Positions 54,721 through 64,000 of a stretch of 64,000 nucleotides of DNA are shown piece after piece. A model generated the notes under the pieces. That model ran no database searches. It was not told where the DNA came from and saw nothing but the letters and a program-made list of their open reading frames with translations. The position numbers and the translations under genes are program-made. Source of the stretch: Terebella lapidaria (Eukaryota > Annelida > Polychaeta > Terebellida > Terebellidae); assembly GCA_949152475.1 (NCBI GenBank), contig OX424569.1, positions 30,673,950 through 30,737,949 of the forward strand, written 5' to 3'. The number at the start of each line of letters is the position of its first letter. Positions within the stretch are counted from its first letter, which is position 1.

Positions 54721-54900
54721 TCACAGTGATCCATTCAATGGCGACTCTGGAGTATCCGTAACACTGTCACCTAACTCATCATTGTCCGTAAAGGGGCACA
54801 TGACGTCAGAAACAGTCACGGGAGAAATCCCTTCCGACATTGTAAGGTGACCATAGAAAGCCTGTTCAAATGAAGATGTCGACACTCGAGTTCGTGCAAT
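54721..54900 (-). CDS. Candidate 3'-terminal coding exon, unidentified protein tail
   Basis: The minus strand shows a pyrimidine-rich tract and GTCAACGCAG, followed by 59 phase-0 codons and TGA. They begin IARTRVSTSSFEQAFYGH and end ELGDSVTDTPESPLNGSL. The tail is acidic and Ser/Thr-rich, like a receptor cytoplasmic tail. The GC and codon texture differ from the AT-rich flanks. It lies 4.8 kb downstream, on the same strand, of the GABA-B-like exons and could belong to that gene. This is not shown by the sequence. Confidence 0.4.
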   Translation of the reverse strand: MARTRVSTSSFEQAFYGHLTMSEGISPVTVSDVMCPFTDNDELGDSVTDTPESPLNGSL

Positions 54901-54972
54901 CTGCGTTGACAGTGTAGTGGGAAAAATATGTGGATTGTTATTAATATCCGCATCGCCATGCAACACTTTCAT

Positions 54973-55552
54973 TCAACCACCAGTGTTTGTGTTCAGTTCA
55001 GAAGTATATAGTAAAATGGCATTTAAGTGATTTCATTCACATCTGATATAAGGTGAATAATGTACATAGTGGTGAGATAGATATTGGAAACTGTTATTCA
55101 GACTCTTCAGATGATGTTTGTGTTATTACTATTGCTAAGAATTTTCTTGGTGGTGGTTGTCAATGTGTTTTCCACTCGCAATCTCCGTTTCTCCCATACC
55201 ATACATACCGGTACTGATATTATTAAGGCATTTCAGCAGAAATGCCTTTATGGTTTTGTCAACAATTTTGTTTTTCACTTTTTGGTTTCCGCACGTTAAC
55301 TTCAGTTTGCTTTGATGTATCTTCGCCAAATTTTCACTGCTGGTCAGAAATGTTGTGACTAATGTTTCTGAGTCGGCTCCGGGGTCCGTGAGGTCTGTGA
55401 GGATGAAATCAATGTTTTTGGTTTCCACACAATAACTCAAAAAGTATTATGGCAATGACTGTGAAACTTTGCATGGACGTTCATATATCTCCTATCGATT
55501 TTGAGGCCGATCCGTCAAACGACCTCCGACCTAGGGCTGGGAATAATTTTAG
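54973..55552. other. Intergenic DNA with a 10-4-10 hairpin
   Basis: AAGGCATTTC-AGCA-GAAATGCCTT at 55225-55248 is a perfect short inverted repeat. No gene recognised. Confidence 0.5.
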
Positions 55553-56310
55553 CTGAGTCATCCTTGAGGCTGTCATGTATATCTCAGAAACGGTGCGTCG
55601 TAGAGCCAAACGGACGTGTTTTTGGACCCTCTTCCTAGACAAACAAGCCTAAGGGGTATTATGGATAACCTTTGACCTTGACCTTAAATTTTTTCGCTGA
55701 GTCGGCATTTTTCGCTTTCGTCGATATCACGGAAACGGTGCGCCGTAGAGCGTAACGGACGTTATTTTCGGACTTGTCGCCCTAGACAAACATGTTTTAA
55801 GGGTAATAGGGATGACCTTCGACATTGACCTTAACTTTTTTCGCTGAGTCGGCATTTTTCGTTTTCGTCGATATCTCGAAAGCGGTGCATCGTAGAGCGA
55901 AACGGACGTTATTTTCGGACTCGTCATCCTAGACAAACGTGTCTAAGGGGTATTATGGATGACCTCTGACCTTGACCTTAAATTTCTTCGCTGAGTCGGC
56001 ATTTTTCGTTTTCGTCGATATCTCGGAAACGGTGCGTCGTAGAATGAAACGGACGTTATTTACGGACCTGTCATCCTAGAAAAACATGTCAAGGGGTATT
56101 ATGAATGACCTTTGACCTTGACCTTGAATTTCTTCGCTGAGTCGTAATTTTTTGTTTTCGTCGATATCTCGGAAACGATGCATCATAGAGCGAAACAGAA
56201 GTTATTTTCGGACTCGTAGCCCTGGACAAACATATCTGAGGGGTATTAAGGATGAACTTGACTTGACCTGAAATTTTTTTGCCGAGTCGACATTTTTCAT
56301 TTTTATCGAT
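55553..56310. repeat. Minisatellite, about five units of 147 bp
   Basis: Anchor TAGACAAAC occurs at 55636, 55783 and 55930, with variants at 56077 and 56223, giving a period of 146-147 bp. Each unit carries a TTGACCTTGACCTT-like motif, GATATCTCGGAAACGGTGC and AACGGACGTTATTTTCGGAC. A minus-strand frame stays open because 147 is a multiple of three. I regard this as a by-product, not a gene. Confidence 0.85.
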
Positions 56311-56537
56311 AGCTTCACCCTGAAATGCCTCCAAGGCCTTTAGGCCTTGACGTCTACATTTGTAGTTATCAACTCGGGTTTTAGCAGCTGATGACACGAC
56401 AGTGGTACTGAACAGCGTCCCAAAAATGTGGCTCCCGATTCCGATGCAAAATAGTGGACTGTTTATGTCAGTAAATATAAATGGTATACCGGTATCAAGC
56501 ATTGCAAAATTTGAAAAATTAGGCCAAGGGCCAAAGA

Positions 56538-57471
56538 TAGGTTACCGGACAATGTTAATATATTAGATGATAGCCGGGTCACTGGTTAAATTCAAGGTCA
56601 AGAGAATATTCAGCATATATAATATTAAGCATATATCATGTCCACATTCGATCGCTAAGCTGTAATTTCAATAATCAGAGAGATATTAGCAATTTTGTGC
56701 TGTGGCCTTGAAAATGAAGGCATATCATTTCCTATATGTCTACAATTGATTTCTAAGCTGTAGAGTCGATAATAAGCGAGATATAAGCCATTTTGTCCTG
56801 TGACCTTGAAAATGGGGTCAAAGGTCAAATTCAAGGTCGTCAGAATATTCAGCATATATCATTTCCTATATGTCCACAATTGATTCCTAAGCTGTAGAGT
56901 CGATAATAAGCGAGATATAAGCCATTTTGTGCTCTGACCTTGAAACTGAGGTCAGAGGTCAAATTCAAGGTCACGGGAATATTCAGCATTTATCATTTCC
57001 TATATGTCCACATTGATCCTAGTCTCTAATCTCAATATTAGGTGAGATATTAGGCATAACATGTCCCATTATGAAGCATAGGAGAATTTAACATGGGAAA
57101 GTCCCATTTGGGCCGAGTTTGGGCCAAAATGGCCCACTTCGAGCGATTCAAGCGCAACGAAATTTATGCACATTATAGGAGTACATATGAGGAGTGTTAT
57201 GTATCAAAAAGAAAAAAAAGTTACTGAACAGATTTTGAGAAAATGGCCGCCAAAGTCCAAAATCAGGCATTTTTCGTTGAAAACGGCCGCCATTTTGAAA
57301 ATAATGCGAAAATCAAAAAACTAAAATATACCTCCTTCTTGAATTATTTTTAGGTATTTTTGTGCAAAATTTCAGAAAATTTAGCCTGTAAACAAAAAAG
57401 ATTTAAAATGTGGACAACGACGGACGCAATGCCATGCCAATAGGTTATCGGACCATAGGGCCGGTAACCTA
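56538..57471. mobile_element. TIR element with internal satellite (934 bp)
   Basis: TAGGTTACCGG at 56538-56548 is the exact reverse complement of CCGGTAACCTA at 57461-57471. Next to the right end, TAGGTTATCGGACC (57441-57454) makes a subterminal hairpin with that terminus. The interior has a 134-bp tandem repeat and two GGCCGCCA (YY1-like) motifs near 57250 and 57290. No transposase is encoded, so it is non-autonomous. Confidence 0.6.
56634..57012. repeat. 134-bp tandem repeat inside the TIR element
   Basis: ATTTCCTATATGTC recurs at 56727, 56861 and 56995 (period 134), with a shorter unit before the first. Units contain AAGGTCA half-sites. One unit has a perfect DR1, GGGTCA-A-AGGTCA at 56815-56827. 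Confidence 0.85.
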
Positions 57472-59399
57472 AAAAATGGGAGTGAACAGCAAGTATCGCA
57501 TCTGAATCATTACTATACGGTCAAGGTATCACGACCTTCCAGTTAATATACTTACTTCTATTTTCTTGAGCAGAAAGTCATGTATGCGGAAAAAGTAAAC
57601 ATGGGAAACAGTGCATAAGAGGCATCAACTTGTAACTCACCAAGGCAACGGGCACACCAATCAGGCATAATACTACTACTACCTTGTATAGGCCGATCCC
57701 AGCAACAAAACGGTAATGGTTTTTCAAAGGAATTTCTGTAAAGGTGAATAATGATAGAGTGTGCTCTGTTATGTGGAATAAATTTTGCTGAGATATTGCA
57801 TCATAAAAATCAGAAAAAAATTGAATAGCTATGAACTTCGTCTAAATTAGCTAAGAATGCACCAATGATAGTCCTTCGAATAATTCTAATGATGCATTTG
57901 AAACGACAATTCAGGTAGTTTTTTAGTGGTTAGTATATAAGACATTCACATCACCACCATCAGCCTCAACATATTACCCTTTCAAATTGATGCAATTGAT
58001 AAGTGGTGGTTCTGCTTTGATAGCTGGCTGGAATGTTTGAACTGACAGTGTACTTTGATTGCGTATATTATCCCGGCAAAGTACCACATGTGTCTGGATT
58101 CAAACTGTCTCTGGGGTATTAATTCCTGGTTCTCGTTACATGGATCCGGCTAGAAAAAAAACAAGCAGTTCATGATCGACACATGGTAATTCAAACCATC
58201 GCTGTCTAATGTATATTGTCTATTCTTAATCACGAATCCGTTTTGAGTCCTGTAATATTTTATGTTGGAATACCGTTTGCTCGTGTTTTGTTGTAGAATG
58301 TCGATTGTAGAGGGTCCAAGAATTCCCAGACGGTAAGCACAGTAACATCCAGACCAACCTAATTACAAACTATTCACATCAACTGGTAATCATTTATCAG
58401 TGGTTGGAACTATTTATTCAGTAGATATATATACACATCAATATTATACGCTAGGGGATAATAGTAATAATAATAATCATAACATCATAATTGTAATAAT
58501 AATCAAATATTTAATCGTGTTAGCTGAAATTTGTCGTTGATTATATAGGTATTTATTACTTGATATTTTCTTATACAAAACTGAAGGGAAAACTATTAAA
58601 GTGATAAGTTCTGTGATATTTGTTTAGTGTTATCTCCACATTTTGATAAACAACACTAATAGATTTGGTATTCACCAAGTCCAGCAATTAAATATACACG
58701 AAGAATGCAAAAGATTTCTTCATAATTTTCTGAACTTTCACTTTGATGGATTTGAAGTTCAGCCTGTGGACGAAAAATATGATCTTAGTCATTTCCGATC
58801 TATTAAGGTGTCTGAAGTGAATTGCATAGGGATAAAATGTGACACCATTGTTGGTATATGTCAATTCGGGTATGTTATGTATAACTCAATTGAATTTGGT
58901 TAGATTTTGCCTTCCAATTTGGCCTTCATACACCTGTTATGCGTGCATTTTTTGTAGAAAAGAGTTAATCCTGAATTTAGTTGTCTTGCACACTGTCTGT
59001 CCATGGTTAAAGCAGTGTGGGATTGATGTAGTTGTTTGGTCAGTCTTTGTTTCCAGTACAAAGTTATTATATTCTGGTGTTTATATCAGCTCAATGATAA
59101 TCATTATTCAAAATAGTGGCAATATAAATATCCATGAAATAACCACTTGCCATTCGGTGTATTACCAGTATTGTTCCTAATTATTTTGTGAATTCTCCAC
59201 TGTTTGCTGAATATTGCACCGAATATTCAATATTCAGCCCGGTGTTATAGTCCAATTTTAAAACTGATATATCCATGTATCATTCAGATTGAATCGAGAC
59301 AAAATAGTTACAAAACAGTTACTGATTTATATTAATGAGGTAGTGAAAATCATATTGGTATTATACATCTGCAAATATACTGTCTGACACTGGATTATG
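57472..59399. other. Intergenic or intronic DNA, nothing recognised
   Basis: AT-rich, with a short (TAA)n-like run near 58463-58500. No exon could be supported. Confidence 0.35.
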
Positions 59400-59572
59400 C
59401 TATTGGACAACGGACTTTGTTCCCTCAGATACAGATTCTTGGGTGTTGGTTCCATGTTCATCGATATTAGCCATGACAGTAATCGTCATCGTAGCGTCCC
59501 ACCATTCCCCCAGCGACACCATTTTGTTGTCAACAACCATTAAATTTTCATGAGCAATAAATGCATCTCCCA
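59400..59572 (-). CDS. Candidate terminal coding exon, unidentified
   Basis: A strong acceptor (TTTTTTTCAG on the minus strand) is followed by 2 bases completing a codon, then 57 codons including TAG. They begin GDAFIAHENLMVVDNKMVSL and end TNTQESVSEGTKSVVQ. It lies 155 bp downstream of the GABA-B-like exon, but the intron phase does not match (phase 0 out, phase 1 in). It is therefore either joined through another exon or belongs to a different transcript. I recognise no domain. Confidence 0.35.
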
Positions 59573-59727
59573 CTGAAAAAAATATTCCAAAAAGGGTAAT
59601 TGTTTATGAACATGATGAACAACAATAAAACACGCAGTTCATGTGCACCTAAACACGTAGTATATGGTTACAATCGAGATCCTTCACCTTACAAAAGGCT
59701 TTCGTGACCTCTCCATGATTAACCGAC

Positions 59728-59860
59728 CTTGCACATGATAAGCTGTACCTGAGCAGAGCTGACATTGCTATCGACCCCACCCAGAATCACCGAGAGAAAA
59801 GCCAACATCGCCTCTGCCAGGATAATGTTGTTCATGTTGGGGCTCGACATCTTGATGTAT
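59728..59860 (-). pseudogene. GABA-B-receptor-like (class C GPCR) exon: intracellular loop 1 and TM2
   Basis: The minus strand has acceptor TTTCATAG and donor AAG|GTCGGT, enclosing one base plus 44 codons. The reading is YIKMSSPNMNNIILAEAML, then AFLSVILGGVD, ending QLIMCK. [K/R]YIKMSSP.xNN is the conserved loop 1 to TM2 block of GABA-B receptors. The spacing to a Cys (normally the extracellular Cys before TM3) also fits. The split codon (AA from the upstream exon plus A here) joins in frame to RKYIK. It is listed as a pseudogene only because of the stop in the upstream exon; this exon itself is intact. Confidence 0.65.
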
Positions 59861-60219
59861 CTATGAAACAAAGGATTGGGGCTACATAAATGTTTGTGGT
59901 CATTCAGTGCAGAGGTTTGGTAGGACGGAAAAATTGTTGGTATTGGCGTTGTTTGATCAATCATTCATTGTTGTGAATGGAACTTTATTGTTGTTAATGT
60001 TTATAATTTAAACACGGTCACATCTATTATCTTCCTCTGGGAACCAAGAGTTATTCTCAGTGTTGAATTATGGTATATTTATATCGGTAAGACGAACAAA
60101 CAACAAACTTTAAAAGAGTATTTGTATAAACGACAAACTTTGAAGCAGTGTTTGTTGGTATGTCACATGGTGAATTGAAATTGAACAAAAAAAAATATTT
60201 ACGTGAAAGACTAACCTAC

Positions 60220-60370
60220 TTCCGATGTCTGTATTAAATGTTGAAAACCAGAAACAGAATCGTGAGAAACAGACCCAAAGCCGCTATAACCGTCATTGCG
60301 ATGAACAAGCTGACCGAAATCACGCGAGGTACTTCTTTTTCAGTGATGGAATCAGGCGGAGGGTCACCGT
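60220..60370 (-). pseudogene. GABA-B-receptor-like exon with TM1 and an in-frame TAA
   Basis: On the minus strand acceptor TTTTCACAG and donor GGAA|GTAGGT enclose GDPPPDSITEKEVPR, then the hydrophobic TM1 VISVSLFIAMTVIAALGLF and ILFLVFNI, then TAA at 60234-60236, then YRHRK. DGxPPPD before TM1 and FNI before the first loop are hallmarks of GABA-B receptors, where FNI is normally followed by a coding residue. Frame resumes correctly into the next exon, so a single base change created the stop. Either the locus is a pseudogene, or it carries a nonsense allele or a sequencing error. Ligand-binding-domain exons expected upstream (higher coordinates) were not recognised. Confidence 0.7.
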
Positions 60371-60674
60371 CTGTGAAAAGGTCGCGTAGTTATACATGTT
60401 TTATCAGTAATGGCTTCGGCAAGGGACACAGATGCGTCTGCGTTTACAATTTTTCTTTGTTTTTACAACTGTCACATATATGCAGATTCTCCACACATAA
60501 ATAAAATAACTTCCATGAAGGTAAGTAATCGTCTGACGCCAGGCATTATCTAATGCAACAGACTTACCAGTGTGAAAATCGCATACACAACTGCCAAACT
60601 CTATATGAAAATCTTACACACCCTTCCCATTGATTGACCTCGTGCCTGGATGTATCATATATTTTTCGCCATCC
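60371..60674. other. Likely intron of the GABA-B-like gene
   Basis: AT-rich sequence upstream of the TM1 exon; no further exon seen. Confidence 0.4.
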
Positions 60675-60974
60675 ACTCGTAGCCTTCTGGCTTGTGATTA
60701 GGTACTTGTCATATATCTGTTCCATGGGGTTTGTTTCGGATTTCTAAATTATTTACATAGGTTGTTGGGCAGTTGTATGCTAATTCCATAAGGTGTGTAG
60801 TAAGAACAACTACATCTAACACACTGTCTGCCCGTGATGACGCCAGTGTGTCGTTTGATAAACTATTTGGTCGGGCTTTGTTTCTTTTGCAAAATGTTGT
60901 AGGCCCTATTTTACGTTTGTTATTGGGATCATCAAAATTTGGCTGTAATGGTGGTAATAGATTGATACTTACAT
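60675..60974. mobile_element. Family A non-autonomous element, second near-full copy
   Basis: Collinear with 30741-31040 from ACTCGTAGCCTTCTGGCTTG to the terminal GATACTTACAT, with scattered substitutions and a short deletion and insertion. Confidence 0.65.
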
Positions 60975-62648
60975 ACATCTACGATCATTTCGATGTTATT
61001 TTGTATCTGTTCTGTGTTTGACTCAATATATCCCCATTGTATTAAACATCACTGGGCCTTGGAAAGTTGTGAAGAATATTACAAGCATGTTCATATCTGA
61101 GGGTGAAGACATTCTCTCCTGTAAAGACACGTTATAATTGCAGGCTATCCAAGTGAAGCATATATTACAATAACGCAATGGTATGCATCACATAATAAAG
61201 ATTCCCGAAATATTCACGAATATTGACTCACAATGACAAAAACAAATCAACAAGGTATGTGGCATCACGAATGACGAGTCAATGATGAACTCATCTAAAC
61301 TGCCACAGCACTTCACATTATTATTTTTTAATCAAAGAGTGCTGATGTGTATGGAATTATGTTGATTTTTTTTATAAATATAATTATCACTCTGGCTGAT
61401 AAATTCAAATAAACCCTACAATAATTGACTTTCGAAACTCTGTCACAGCTATGAACATGCACATTTTTCCTTGTTAGGTAATTATGATTTTGTAATCCTT
61501 GTCGTCACGGATTGTGGACAATGAAAATACGAATGGAATATCAGGTGAATAATGATCAGGGTATCCGAGCATGAACGTTGGGATTAGGTAATGATAATTT
61601 CATAAATTTTTCATCACATATTTCACTTTTTTTTTTCGCTTATGTTTTATAAGAAAACCACACCTGTTTCTGCATTAAATTCATAATTGGAAAAGTTATG
61701 TGTAATTTCGTTGTAACGATTACCATTTTATTTTATGTAACTTAGTTCGCTTTTGGTGGTAACCAGTTGCATTTCATTCCTGAGATTCCACCAGATTCCA
61801 TCAATTCTTGAAATTATCTTGTATCACATATTCGCATATCTTCTCAGCGAGGCATCGGCTCTGTAGAAATTGCGGTCGATGAGCAGGGCATATCCGTTTC
61901 TTTCTGTTATGTGAACCATCTGCAGCCATCTGATTTCCAAACGGGAAAATGCACGCTACCTAAAACATCCCATCAAGAATACTCCCCGCGTAAAGGAGTG
62001 ATGACCGGACGGGGTGAGAGTTTGATAGGAAGATGAGCTGATTGTGTATCGATGTGTACAGCCTTCATTGCTATGATTTCTTGCCAGTCTGATATCGTTG
62101 TATGCTGGTTAGTGTTCATACTGATACGATTTATCACAAAAGGGGCTCTTTCACACCACAGAGAACGGAATTATCTGGAAGATCACAGGATCATCCATCT
62201 ACCCCAATCTCTATACTCAGGAAAGAGGAGGCTTCCAGTCCACATTTGTTGGTTGTGGTAAATTCTCTCTAGTTTTGTGGATGGCAGTTGACGTGCATAT
62301 GTAACCTCATATTAGACGATACATTTTGAACAGTTGAAATGGGAGATGGGTTGGAACGAGTTCCACTCAATTTGCTGCTTGCGATGTGATGGAACGAATT
62401 TGATAGTATTGGAGTGTTTTGCCGACAAGAATCGTTATCATTACCAAGAAGAGTATATTATTGAATGGGAAATTTTGAAACACTTTATATTGGTTTGATA
62501 TATTATATTGGCATATTGGTTTGATTCCAACAACGTCACAGTCACATAGGTTAATCCTATAAACTATTAATCGGATTACCAACATACATCATCATTTGGG
62601 CAACTACAACAAGGAATGCCACTCATTCGGACAGTGTAGAATACGTCG
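60975..62648. other. Intergenic or intronic DNA; one GC-richer block near 61850-61960
   Basis: The minus strand of 61850-61960 is open (reading WLQMVHITERNGYALLIDRN) but lacks convincing splice sites, so it is not called. Nothing else supported. Confidence 0.3.
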
Positions 62649-62754
62649 ACTGTTTGGTCGGGCTTTGTTTCTATTGCAAAATATTGTATTTTTCGTTTCT
62701 TATTGGCATCATTAAAGTCTCACTGTATTGGTGGTAATAGATTGATACTTACAT
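62649..62754. repeat. Family A element, 3' fragment
   Basis: Matches the last 105 bp of 30741-31040, from TTTGGTCGGGCTTTGTTTCT to GATACTTACAT. Confidence 0.6.
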
Positions 62755-62945
62755 TCTGCTCGCTTCTTTTTTAATACATCGAGTGTGTTTTGTTATGCTG
62801 ACGACACACTTCCGAGCTGTTTCACCGTTCGTGGTAGTTCTCATAAGCTTTGACTTTACCGTCGATGTATCCAAGCATCTCTTTTTTTCAGTGCACCGAT
62901 TTCTTTTTTTTATTATTTCAGATGATATGCTCGCAATCATTTCAG

Positions 62946-63039
62946 TTTTGAAGTCTGCAAGCCAGGCGGCATATCCTCGTCCCTGGTGCTATTTCGTCCT
63001 CTCGAGGCGGTAGACATGGCGTTGAAGGCGGTGGAACAG
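62946..63039 (+). CDS. Candidate internal coding exon, unidentified
   Basis: A long T-rich tract ending CATTTCAG and a consensus donor CAG|GTAAGA enclose one base plus 31 codons, beginning FEVCKPGGISSSLVLFRPLE and ending AVDMALKAVEQ. The segment is GC-rich against AT-rich flanks. The AVDMALKAVEQ helix pattern resembles the first helix of ANF-receptor-type ligand-binding domains, but this is a weak visual similarity. Strand is opposite to the GABA-B-like exons. Confidence 0.4.
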
Positions 63040-64000
63040 GTAAGAAATGTTGCGGGTATGATGTATACCCAGCTTTGTTATGGTCGGTTGGTATGGGTTG
63101 CAGGCGTCTGCTGTTGACTCACGATAAAATGGCGTCCAGTGGTTTTCAAACACAGCTTTGAACAGGTCAAATTAATCGAGTAATTTCAGTGAAGAGAATA
63201 GTGATTCTGTCACTATATGAATCCTGGTGGTCTTACATCACATACCATCCATGATATACTCTGATCAAGCCAGAAACTGGAGTTTTCAGGAGATGTTCAG
63301 GTAGAACTAATATTCCTGTTCACATGATTTTCAATAGGCGACATGATTTTCAATGAGCAATTGCAACCACTTTTAAAGCTGTAATCACTTTTAGAATTGA
63401 CAAAATTTATTCATTCTGCGGTAGATTTATTTTGTCTATAGAATGAGATATCGTACACATTTGGGTCTGAAAATGTTTATTGCGTGCCTAAATTGAGTTG
63501 TCAAATCAAGATTCAAATCATTTTTTTCCTCAAAGCGGCCCGCCTTGCGAGCGATTTCTACACACAGTCTCGTGACGTCATTGGTGTTTGTGTAGATCTG
63601 TGGCAACCGGCAACATAGGCAGGCCGATCATTCACTATCCACTGTTTTCATGCACGATTAACGGCAATTTTCTGAGTATCGGTTGTCGAACTGTGCCTAT
63701 TTCCTATATATTCCTGACTCTCTCAAGATGTAGTTTCAAATTTGCGTGACAATCAATATCGCTAAATTTGGCTGATTTTAAAATTGATTCCAACTTTAAT
63801 GACGTGATTTTTCACATGATTTTCAATGCGCAAAATTTGCGAAAGTACTTGTTATAATCATAACATATGATGTGAGTACGTCTCAGTCAGTTAACTTCAC
63901 GTGTTTAATATGAAATATAGTTTTCCAAGAAATATTGCCTATTACCGGAGGCAGTTGCTTTAAATAAACTGCATAGTACTACAGTACGGACATGTGGGTA
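63040..64000. other. Intron or intergenic DNA, nothing recognised
   Basis: If the preceding exon is real, this begins its downstream intron. A short repeated phrase (ACATGATTTTCAATRRGC) occurs at about 63322, 63341 and 63815. Confidence 0.35.

Noticed and set aside
55553..56310. CRISPR-like array or repeat protein
   Set aside because: Contiguous 147-bp tandem units without spacers in a eukaryotic genome. The open frame results from the period being divisible by three.
61850..61960. Minus-strand exon with a VHITERNGYALLIDRN reading
   Set aside because: Coding-like texture but no convincing acceptor and donor pair and no recognised homology.

Overview
The window is AT-rich animal DNA dominated by mobile elements and dispersed repeats. 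It suggests a marine invertebrate, probably a lophotrochozoan such as a mollusc. That assignment is an inference: it rests on intron/exon organisation, class C GPCR exons, a metazoan Gypsy element and abundant MITE-like and minisatellite repeats. No marker gene fixes the species.

Layout. 1-5081 is mostly intergenic, with one possible terminal exon. 5082-6335 is a 1254-bp segment (called F here) containing a MITE-like element. 6336-28007 is a tandem Ty3/Gypsy-type LTR retrotransposon on the minus strand, arranged LTR-internal-LTR-internal-LTR with a 10,703-bp period and three 266-bp LTRs that I see as identical. 28008-29261 is a second copy of F. 29262-64000 is intergenic or intronic DNA. It holds several repeat families, one of them with an empty-site/occupied-site pair, a 1.2-kb tandem duplication, two minisatellites and a TIR element. 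It also holds two exons of a GABA-B-receptor-like gene on the minus strand, one with an in-frame stop, and a few weaker exon candidates.

The main discovery is the retrotransposon. Both copies have intact gag (710 aa), pol (protease, RT, RNase H, integrase) and, where an env gene would sit, a third intact ORF of 519 aa. That ORF joins two zinc-finger-like motifs to a complete TatD-family metal-dependent hydrolase with all expected metal ligands. A good 3' splice site lies 2 nt upstream of its ATG, so it is probably expressed from a spliced subgenomic RNA. Gag begins with a ComEA-like helix-hairpin-helix motif and ends with three zinc knuckles. The primer-binding site matches tRNA-Leu and a purine-rich PPT abuts the 3' LTR. 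In translation the two copies differ at only two residues (Gag G100E, ORF3 Q207P), so the element is very young.

The two flanking copies of F do not look like a normal 4-6-bp target duplication. They imply aberrant integration, crossover between two nearby insertions, recombination with a circle, or an assembly artefact. Coordinates of repeat families come from reading by eye and are approximate to about 5-30 bp, except for the retrotransposon, LTR, F and palindrome boundaries, which were read base by base. I could not run homology searches.
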